A stretch of DNA of 12,395 nt from Firmicutes bacterium UBA5420 (lineage in GTDB: Bacteria > Bacillota > Limnochordia > Darwinibacteriales > Darwinibacteriaceae): contig DHNI01000153.1 of NCBI GenBank assembly GCA_002409455.1, positions 6,385-18,779 on the forward strand, read 5' to 3'. The notes under the pieces are model-generated. The model ran no database searches. It was given only the letters and a program-made list of their open reading frames with translations, and was not told the DNA's origin. The translations under genes and the position numbers were made by a program. Every line of letters starts with the position of its first letter. Positions within the stretch are counted from its first letter, which is position 1. Positions 5,425-11,394 of the stretch are shown in pieces.

Positions 5425-7836
5425 ATGGATATCAACAGATTGATGGAGGCCTTAACAAGAGAAGAGAAGGTGGCTTTGGTCTCTGGGGCTGATCAATGGC
5501 ATACGGCGGAAATACCTCGTTTGGGTATTCCTGCAATTATGGTATCTGACGGGCCCCATGGCTTGCGTAAACAGGCTGCAGAAGGAGATCGTCTAGGTAT
5601 AGGTGAGAGCATTCCCTCCACTTGCTTCCCATCAGCTGCCACCAGTGCCAACTCCTGGGATCCTGACCTGCTCTTTGCCATGGGGGAGGCTATTGGAAAA
5701 GAGGCCAGGCAAGAAGGGATCTCTGTGGTACTGGGCCCCGGGATCAACATTAAGCGTTCTCCCCTCTGTGGGCGAAACTTTGAGTACTTTTCGGAAGATC
5801 CTTGGCTCGCTGGCGAATTGGCTTCAGCTTGGATTGAAGGTGTTCAATCGGTGGGCATTGGCGCTTGTGTCAAGCACTTGGCTGCGAACAATCAGGAACG
5901 TTGGCGCATGCTTAATGATTCCCTTGTTGATGAAAGGGCACTGAGGGAGATCTATTTGGCAGCCTTCGAAAAGGCTATCAAGAAGGGTGAGCCCTGGACC
6001 GTAATGCCAGCCTACAATAAACTGAATGGCACGTATTGCTGTGAAAACCACCAATTACTGAGTTCCATTCTTCGCACCGATTGGGGTTTTGCCGGTGCAA
6101 CCATTTCTGATTGGGGTGCCGTAAATGATCCTGTATTGAGCATTAAGGCAGGTTTAGATCTGGAGATGCCGGCTTCGTATGGCGTCAGTGCAGAACAAAT
6201 CGAGGAGAGCTTGGCCTCTGGGCGATTGACAGAGCTTATACTTAACCAATCGGTGCGGAGCGTCTTAGATTTGGTTTCAAAGGGTCAGGCAAAAAAACCT
6301 CAGTCTACGTGCGACTTAGAGGCCAATCATGCCTTAGCCCGGAAGATCGCGGCCGCTTCAGCTGTCTTATTAAAAAACGATCAGCAGATTTTGCCCCTAT
6401 CTGCGCAACAGACCATAGCTGTAGTGGGGCAATTTGCCGAACATCCCCGCTATCAAGGGACAGGCAGTTCCTTGATCAACCCCACCAGACTTGATACCAT
6501 CCTTGAGCTTCTAGAGTCGGAGGACGTTGAGTACACCTATGCCAAAGGCTATCATCTCGAACACGATGCGATCGACGAAGGCTTAATCAAGGAAGCGTGC
6601 GTGGCCGCAGAAGACGTAGATGTGGTGGTCGTTTTTGCCGGGTTGACAGCGAGATTCGAATCAGAAGGGTACGATCGTACACATTTGGAGCTTCCGCCAA
6701 GTCATAATGCGCTGATTCAACGCCTTGCCCAGGTAAACCCTAATGTAGTGGTGGTTTTGTCTGCGGGATCTCCAGTTGCTATGCCTTGGCTCCATGAAGT
6801 TAAGGGCGTTTTGCATACCTATTTAGGAGGCCAGGCAGGAGCAGGTGCTGCTTTGGATCTACTCTATGGCAAGGCCAATCCATCGGGGAAATTGGCCGAG
6901 AGCTATCCGCTAAAGCTTAGAGACTGTCTAGCCACGGAGTATTTTGCCTACAATCGGAACCAAACAGAGTATAGGGAAAGTGTTTTTGTAGGTTATCGTT
7001 ACTATGATGCGGCAAATAAGGATGTACTCTTTCCCTTTGGTTATGGTTTGAGCTATACACAGTTTAGCTATGAGGATTTACAGTTATCTTCGCAAGAGTT
7101 TTTGGATACAGACTCTATAACGGTACGCTGCACTGTTAAGAATACTGGATCTATGGCGGGGGCTGAGATCATTCAATTGTATGTGGGCAAAACGGCTTCG
7201 CCCCTTTTCAGGGCCCCCAAGGAGTTGAAGGGTTTTCAAAAAATCGATCTGGAACCTGGTGAGGCCAAGACAGTAGAGTTTGTCCTTAATCCTCGTTCAT
7301 TTGCTTATTACAATGTAGAAATCAAGGATTGGCATGTAGAAGCAGGGGAGTATCAGATCTGGGTAGGTGCGTCTTCGCGCGATCTACCCCTTGAAGCAAC
7401 GGTTCAGATTGCATCAACGCAGCCAGAGGTTGCAGTGCCTGATTATCGCAGTAGTACTCCATCGTATTATTGCCTAGATGATCCGGAGCGGCGGATATCC
7501 AAAGAGGAGTTCGAGGCTCTCTACGGGAAGGATTTTCCCGCGCTTGATGGAGGACCTCGTCGTTTCCATAACAATTCGACGCTTCAAGATCTCAAAGCCA
7601 CCATTCTTGGGCGTCTGGTGCTTCGTTTTGCCAAAAGGTATCTATGGAAGATGACGGGTGCCACCGATGAATCTGATCCTCTTTGGATCATGAGTTGGAG
7701 CAGTACACTCGAGATGCCTCTACGGTCTATTGTGGCCATGAGTGGAGGTACAATTCCGGCAAATCTAGTTCGAGGGCTTTTAGCTTGGGCTAATGGCGAA
7801 CGTCTTCAGGCGTTGAAACACTGGACTTTTGGCTAG
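5425..7836 (+). CDS. GH3-family beta-glucosidase, cytoplasmic
   Basis: Glycoside hydrolase family 3 enzyme of 803 residues, expected to release glucose or another sugar from the non-reducing end of beta-linked oligosaccharides by a retaining mechanism. The N-terminal TIM-barrel domain shows VSDGPHGLR, GPGINIKRSPLCGRNFEYFS, VKHLAANNQE and MPAYNKLNG, and the nucleophile is D229 in ISDWGAV. The second alpha/beta domain includes ESEGYDRTHLELP (about 412-424). A fibronectin III-like domain (about 565-660: VKNTGSMAGAEIIQLYVG, ELKGFQKIDLEPGE) follows. The last 130 or so residues form an extension seen in many clostridial-type members. No signal peptide is present, so imported oligosaccharides are the likely substrate. 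ATG 5425 follows GGGAGG at 5414-5419. The phosphatase-like gene starts 37 bases downstream and is probably co-transcribed. The exact sugar specificity cannot be read from sequence. Confidence 0.95.
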   Translation: MDINRLMEALTREEKVALVSGADQWHTAEIPRLGIPAIMVSDGPHGLRKQAAEGDRLGIGESIPSTCFPSAATSANSWDPDLLFAMGEAIGKEARQEGISVVLGPGINIKRSPLCGRNFEYFSEDPWLAGELASAWIEGVQSVGIGACVKHLAANNQERWRMLNDSLVDERALREIYLAAFEKAIKKGEPWTVMPAYNKLNGTYCCENHQLLSSILRTDWGFAGATISDWGAVNDPVLSIKAGLDLEMPASYGVSAEQIEESLASGRLTELILNQSVRSVLDLVSKGQAKKPQSTCDLEANHALARKIAAASAVLLKNDQQILPLSAQQTIAVVGQFAEHPRYQGTGSSLINPTRLDTILELLESEDVEYTYAKGYHLEHDAIDEGLIKEACVAAEDVDVVVVFAGLTARFESEGYDRTHLELPPSHNALIQRLAQVNPNVVVVLSAGSPVAMPWLHEVKGVLHTYLGGQAGAGAALDLLYGKANPSGKLAESYPLKLRDCLATEYFAYNRNQTEYRESVFVGYRYYDAANKDVLFPFGYGLSYTQFSYEDLQLSSQEFLDTDSITVRCTVKNTGSMAGAEIIQLYVGKTASPLFRAPKELKGFQKIDLEPGEAKTVEFVLNPRSFAYYNVEIKDWHVEAGEYQIWVGASSRDLPLEATVQIASTQPEVAVPDYRSSTPSYYCLDDPERRISKEEFEALYGKDFPALDGGPRRFHNNSTLQDLKATILGRLVLRFAKRYLWKMTGATDESDPLWIMSWSSTLEMPLRSIVAMSGGTIPANLVRGLLAWANGERLQALKHWTFG

Positions 7837-7873
7837 CTGTGATTGATGAAAACGATAGGCAAAGGGGACTTGT

Positions 7874-9478
7874 ATGTTGAACGTGCGGCGCAGAATTCAT
7901 GGATTGACCGTTACTACATTGGTGTTGATCATCTTTGTTTTAGTCTGTTCCACGGCTTTGGGTAGGGAGAGGGCAGACAAGTTTTTGGTTTTGCATCTAG
8001 ATGCGGTTTCCTCTGCAGATTTCTTTGCAGAACTAGAGGCAGGTGGGCTCCCGAATATTGCAGAGCTCTTTCAAAATGGGCAGAAGGTGAAGCATGGTCT
8101 TACACTGTATCCCGGCGGAACCGAAATCATCATGCCCCGTATCAAGGAGGGCCTAGATAATTCGCAAGGCAACTCAGTCGGTTGGGGCTATCTAGATAGA
8201 GAAACAGGGGCAGAAATCGGTGATGTGCCGATCTTTCTTGAGATGTTCTCGGGGTTTTCGCGGAGAAATCGGCATCAGTTCGTAACGGGTATACCCGTGT
8301 TTCACCACTTAGCTGGGCTATCTATGCTAAATATTGAGCGGATTTGGGAAACCCAAGATGTTGTGGAGTTCTTTTGGTTTCACAGCGATGTCATGGGCCA
8401 TCTCAGTGGACGCGAAGCGCATCTTAAGAGTATAAGAACATTTGACCGCTATCTAGGACTAGCAGCCCAGAGAGGTAAGCTTGATGGAGCGAATCTAGTT
8501 CTTTACACGGATCACGGTATGACAACAGAGGGTGTTGAGACAGTTAGGCATGAGACGATCATTACCCAGATTGTCCAAGATGAACTGCGGTATCTAGCTT
8601 ATCCCAACATATATTTGCATGACCCAGGTCAAAAAGACCACTTGGCCCAAGAAATTGCAGAGCAAACGGCCATAGACATAGCGCTGATTAAGGTATCCGA
8701 CGAGGTTGTTCGTGGGTATACAGCGCATGGGCATTTTGAGATCGCACATAAGAATGGAAGGTTTGCGTATCGTTTTGTGGGCGAAGACTATTTTGGCTAT
8801 GCAGATCTAGGGTGTGCTGATACGTTTTTATCAAAAGACGAATGGTTAAGGCAGACGAAAGAACATATCTATCCGGCAGCACCGCCCAATTTGTTCAGTT
8901 ACCTAAGCAATCCTCGTGTTGGCGACATTGTGACTATACTCAATCCTCCGAAGATTCCCTTTGCCCTCCGGGCCCAGCTCGGTAATCACGCGGGTCTCAA
9001 AGCAAGTGACCTAACAGTGCCACTTTTGGTGACAGGTCCCGCTTTTGAAGATTTGGCGTCGATTGAAGAGTTTTGGCTGCACGAACTTTACTCGGTACAC
9101 TTACCTATGATCGATTTTCGGGCGAAGGCAAGTCGCGAACGGCACATGATCAATCTGAGCTACCCTGCAAGCGTCGAACTTACATTGTCACCAGCCTATA
9201 GGTGGCGCGCTGGCTTGGCCATATCAGAGCAGGGGACCAAACCCTGGCTAGAATATGACCTGTATAGCTCCTTTTTGACCAGAATATGGGTTGGGGCTCT
9301 GTTTGATGATCATCGCTTGAATTGGCAAATGCGAGTAGAGGGCTTCGTTGGAGACGTCGGCGTGAGCTGGCTCAAGCGTGGAGATCAAGAAGGGCAATTT
9401 CGCTTTCACTGGAGATTTGTTGAGCAAGCTGAAATAACGGTATCGAAGGAAATGGTAGGAGTCTCACTTGTCTTCTGA
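7874..9478 (+). CDS. Exported alkaline-phosphatase-superfamily hydrolase with OMP-like beta tail
   Basis: 534-residue secreted protein. The signal peptide is about residues 1-30 (hydrophobic LTVTTLVLIIFVLVCSTALG). The superfamily metal and nucleophile set is complete and in order: D43 (HLDAVSS), T83 (GGTEIIMP, nucleophile position), D172 and H176 (SDVMGH), D213-H214 (YTDHGM) and H372 (GNHAGL). This fits a type I phosphodiesterase/nucleotide pyrophosphatase-like fold acting outside the cytoplasm on an unknown phosphate or sulfate ester. The last 100 or so residues (about 432-534) are rich in alternating aromatic/hydrophobic strands (KPWLEYDLYSSFLTRIWVGA, VEGFVGDVGVSWL, FRFHWRFVEQAEITV) and end VGVSLVF, with terminal Phe as in outer-membrane beta-barrel proteins. 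ATG 7874 follows AAAGGGGA with 5-6 bases' spacing. It lacks its own plus-strand terminator and converges with the riboswitch unit. Confidence 0.85.
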   Translation: MLNVRRRIHGLTVTTLVLIIFVLVCSTALGRERADKFLVLHLDAVSSADFFAELEAGGLPNIAELFQNGQKVKHGLTLYPGGTEIIMPRIKEGLDNSQGNSVGWGYLDRETGAEIGDVPIFLEMFSGFSRRNRHQFVTGIPVFHHLAGLSMLNIERIWETQDVVEFFWFHSDVMGHLSGREAHLKSIRTFDRYLGLAAQRGKLDGANLVLYTDHGMTTEGVETVRHETIITQIVQDELRYLAYPNIYLHDPGQKDHLAQEIAEQTAIDIALIKVSDEVVRGYTAHGHFEIAHKNGRFAYRFVGEDYFGYADLGCADTFLSKDEWLRQTKEHIYPAAPPNLFSYLSNPRVGDIVTILNPPKIPFALRAQLGNHAGLKASDLTVPLLVTGPAFEDLASIEEFWLHELYSVHLPMIDFRAKASRERHMINLSYPASVELTLSPAYRWRAGLAISEQGTKPWLEYDLYSSFLTRIWVGALFDDHRLNWQMRVEGFVGDVGVSWLKRGDQEGQFRFHWRFVEQAEITVSKEMVGVSLVF

Positions 9479-9504
9479 GGATCCTCCCCAAGGGGCAAGC
9501 TGTC

Positions 9505-9537
9505 AAAAAAGAAAATCCCAGGGCGACGGCCCTGGGA
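9505..9537 (-). terminator. Intrinsic terminator of the riboswitch-controlled small gene
   Basis: Read on the minus strand, TCCCAGGGC (9537-9529) pairs with GCCCTGGGA (9524-9516) around a 4-base loop, giving a 9-bp stem followed by TTTTCTTTTTT (9515-9505). The T-run is only on the minus strand; on the plus strand the hairpin is followed by CGAAAGTG. It therefore ends the minus-strand transcript 11 bases after the small ORF's stop codon, making that unit monocistronic. Confidence 0.9.
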
Positions 9538-9548
9538 CGAAAGTGTAT

Positions 9549-9713
9549 CTAGATGACTAAGTGTAAAGGTAAGTGAGGAATGATAGACTCGGACAGATAT
9601 GATGGTTTTTGGCGGGGATGTTTCTCCAAATTGAGAAATTTCTGGATGCGCTCCTTATCAGCACTCCGGGTGACAGCCAAACCATGCGGACGATAGCTTC
9701 GGTTCTTTTTCAT
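9549..9713 (-). CDS. 54-residue basic protein of unknown function, c-di-AMP riboswitch target
   Basis: Small gene read leftwards from ATG (9713-9711) to TAG (9551-9549). GAGAGGAG stands 7-8 bases before the start, a strong ribosome binding site. The product begins MKKNRSYRPHGLAVTRSADK, continues ERIQKFLNLE, and ends IPHLPLHLVI. It is strongly basic (many Lys/Arg/His against four acidic residues), has no signal peptide or membrane segment, and I recognise no family. It is the only gene between the riboswitch's terminator and the terminator at 9505-9537, so it is the sole target of the riboswitch. Known ydaO-class targets are cell-wall hydrolases, potassium and osmolyte transporters and related functions, so a role in turgor or cell-wall homeostasis is a guess from regulation. 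The frame stays open upstream to 9902, but that stretch is the riboswitch itself, not protein. Confidence 0.7.
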   Translation of the reverse strand: MKKNRSYRPHGLAVTRSADKERIQKFLNLEKHPRQKPSYLSESIIPHLPLHLVI

Positions 9714-9745
9714 GATAAATCTCCTCTCAAAAGATGAATTTGGGG

Positions 9746-9798
9746 AAAACAAAAAGCGCTTGGTCGCTGGGCGTTTAGACCCAGTGACAAGACGCTTG
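9746..9798 (-). terminator. Riboswitch expression-platform terminator
   Basis: On the minus strand, CAAGCGTCTTGTCACTGGG (9798-9780) pairs imperfectly with CCCAGCGACCAAGCGC (9771-9756) around an 8-base loop: CTGGG/CCCAG at the top, GTC/GAC after an A-C mismatch, then TTG/CAA and CGC-type pairs with small bulges. TTTTTGTTTT (9755-9746) follows. The first ten bases of the 5' arm are also the 3' strand of aptamer stem P1, so the two structures exclude each other. Confidence 0.8.
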
Positions 9799-9959
9799 GT
9801 GTACTCCTGTGAGGTTAGCTGACGGGTTAGGACGCCCAAGTCGCCCTTTCTGCCTTGGCTGGTGCTTTGGCAAAATTCACCCCATAAAACTGGTTCCCCC
9901 ACTCCCTTATTGATTGCGATTGCAATCCGATGAATACAGCGTATTCATCAAGCGGTCTT
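9789..9959 (-). promoter_or_regulatory. ydaO/yuaA-type c-di-AMP riboswitch aptamer
   Basis: The minus strand carries the conserved core of this class in order: GGGGGAACCA (9900-9891), GGGGTGAAT (about 9884-9876), an AGGGCG...CGTCCT hairpin (about 9846-9828), then CCTAACCCGTCAGCTAACCTC (9831-9811). The closing stem P1 is AAGACCGCTTG (9959-9949) with CAAGCGTCTT (9798-9789), 10 base pairs with one bulged base. Between the P1 5' strand and the GGGGGAACC core lie two hairpins, GATGAATAC/GTATTCATC (9949-9929) and GATTGC/GCAATC (9927-9912), more than the single short hairpin usual there. The transcript from the upstream promoter would start about 10 bases before P1. The class senses c-di-AMP and in characterised cases governs cell-wall, osmotic and sporulation genes. 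The usual CCTCG-TA-GGC junction reads CCTCACAGGAG here, a modest deviation. Confidence 0.88.
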
Positions 9960-9975
9960 CGGAGATTTCATCTAA

Positions 9976-10004
9976 ATTGTAACATTGGGGCTAATAAATG
10001 TCAA
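9976..10004 (-). promoter_or_regulatory. Sigma-A-type promoter of the riboswitch transcript
   Basis: Minus-strand TTGACA (10004-9999), a 17-base spacer, then TACAAT (9981-9976): a perfect -35 and a one-mismatch -10 at optimal spacing. The predicted start near 9969 lies just before the aptamer's closing stem, which supports both calls. Confidence 0.85.
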
Positions 10005-10192
10005 CGCTGTTAATAGTCATTCCCATTTCGTAAACTTCTTGGGCTTGCTTTGCCGTTTTCTTTAGCTTTTGGTTTGTCCGCAAGATGTTACGGATCAAGA
10101 TGGAGCTTAAAATGGCGGATTCCTTATTGTAGTGGTGGGCTTATATTACGTTTTTCAAAAAAACTTTTTAGAAATTCGAGGGGTGAGTAAGA
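10005..10192 (+). other. Divergent intergenic region, no gene seen
   Basis: A-T-rich stretch between the minus-strand riboswitch promoter and the GTG start of the metallopeptidase-like gene. No ORF with a ribosome binding site was found on either strand. TATATT at 10142-10147 could be a -10 element for the downstream gene, but no convincing -35 stands 16-18 bases before it. GAGGGGTG at 10178-10185 is the ribosome binding site for GTG 10193. Confidence 0.5.
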
Positions 10193-11296
10193 GTGAAACG
10201 CTGCTTCGCGCTTGTAGTGGTCTTTCTCGTAGTCATTCTGACAAGTTCGCTGAATTGCCATGCCCTGGTCATTTCACCTGAAATGGAGCTCTTGGCTGGA
10301 GTTTTATCGCAGACCACCTGGATGGAGCATCACGGTCCCTCTAGCTTGGGAAACGAATATTTTCAAGCTTTACAGGGCTTTTTTGCGGAATATAAAGGGC
10401 ATAAGGCGGTGACATTAGCCCAGAGTTTCACGAACAAAGGCTTTACCTATGACGCACCACCTGCTTTTATATGTCACTTAGGTCCTTTACCTGATTTGGA
10501 ATTGGTTTACGAGTATAGCGAATACCTAGTAAAGCGCGGGGGTGGGCGAGGCAAATTGGAGGAATTTCGCCTAGCGTTAGCCGATCTAGCGAAAGAGGCG
10601 GATTTTCTGACCTTTTTTGAGAGCTGGGAAACCTATTTAGAAGCGAGCTTGGAGAGTTCTCGTCAAGGCTTTCGGCGGGAACTTTTGGAAACATGGTTGG
10701 CCGAATTCTTTGGCTGGTCACCCGCAGAATTTCATCTAATTATGACTCCCAGTATGTTCCCTGGTGGTGGTTATGGCCCCCGGGTTACGGACGAAAAGGG
10801 AGATTACATTGCTTTTCAGATTATTCGTGAAAATGGCTATAGTGAAGAAAGGCCGGAATTCCCCACGGGTGTGAATTTGGAGAGTCTTACAACGCATGAG
10901 CTTGGTCACTCTTTTGTGAACCCCAGTCTAGAGGCGTACCCTAAGCGTGCTCAGAACTTACGACCATTGCTTTGGCCGGTACGCAAGACCATGAAATCAC
11001 AGGCATACACCACAGTAAGCACCTTTTTAAATGAGCAGGTGATACGTGCGGTAGAGGTCGTGGCCGCTAGGGATCTATTTACACCGGAGATAGAAGGCAT
11101 AATCCTAGCTAATAACGAAAACCGAGGGTTTTATCTTACAAGTTTTGTGGTAGAGCAGTTAGAGTATTACCAGTCGGAGCGGGAGCGCTTTCCCACTTTT
11201 AGAGATTTTGTTCCCTACCTTTACGACAAGCTTGATCTTTACCAGAAGGAAAATAGCACATGGCAGGAGCGTTTTTTAGGCCGTTTTTTACACTAA
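10193..11296 (+). CDS. Exported HExxH metallopeptidase-like protein (DUF4932-like)
   Basis: 367-residue protein starting at GTG 10193, preceded by GAGGGGTG at 7 bases' spacing. It has an N-terminal signal peptide (hydrophobic FALVVVFLVVILTSSL, likely cut after NCHA near residue 24). The cysteine at 22 lacks a proper lipobox, so it is probably a freely secreted or periplasmic protein. The zinc-binding motif HELGH is at 235-239, inside THELGHSFVNPS, a context I associate with DUF4932-type putative metallopeptidases. E281 (NEQVIRAVEVV) or E288 is a candidate third ligand in the following helix. YGPRVTDEKGDYIAFQII before the motif looks like the edge strand. Substrate unknown. It appears to be a single-gene unit between the riboswitch region and the transporter, and there is no clear terminator after it. 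Confidence 0.75.
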   Translation: MKRCFALVVVFLVVILTSSLNCHALVISPEMELLAGVLSQTTWMEHHGPSSLGNEYFQALQGFFAEYKGHKAVTLAQSFTNKGFTYDAPPAFICHLGPLPDLELVYEYSEYLVKRGGGRGKLEEFRLALADLAKEADFLTFFESWETYLEASLESSRQGFRRELLETWLAEFFGWSPAEFHLIMTPSMFPGGGYGPRVTDEKGDYIAFQIIRENGYSEERPEFPTGVNLESLTTHELGHSFVNPSLEAYPKRAQNLRPLLWPVRKTMKSQAYTTVSTFLNEQVIRAVEVVAARDLFTPEIEGIILANNENRGFYLTSFVVEQLEYYQSERERFPTFRDFVPYLYDKLDLYQKENSTWQERFLGRFLH

Positions 11297-11355
11297 ATCA
11301 GACTTAAGGCGGAGATCTCACCCATCCGGAGCCAGTTTTGGAGAACAGGTACTCT

Positions 11356-11364
11356 TGGTAGAAT
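11356..11364 (+). promoter_or_regulatory. Possible extended -10 promoter for the MFS transporter gene
   Basis: TGGTAGAAT at 11356-11364 matches an extended -10 (TGn followed by TAGAAT), 30 bases before ATG 11395. The -35 position holds only a weak TTTTGG (11336-11341, 17-base spacer). This is the best candidate in the 98-base gap, not a firm call. Confidence 0.3.
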
Positions 11365-11394
11365 GTAGACAGCAAATTGAGATGGGGGATCGCT

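Noticed and set aside
9516..9537. The strong hairpin as a terminator for the plus-strand phosphatase-like gene
   Set aside because: No T-run follows on the plus strand; the run of A bases precedes it, which makes it a minus-strand terminator. Some effect on the plus transcript cannot be excluded.
9549..9902. A 117-codon minus-strand reading frame extending upstream of the 54-residue gene
   Set aside because: Its first 63 codons run through the riboswitch core and terminator. The protein sequence there is unconvincing, and the ribosome binding site stands before the internal ATG at 9713.
10150..10167. A-T hairpin GTTTTT/AAAAAC followed by T bases before the metallopeptidase-like gene
   Set aside because: It has almost no G-C pairs and a 3-base loop, so it is too weak for a terminator, and A-T-rich tracts are common upstream of promoters and starts.
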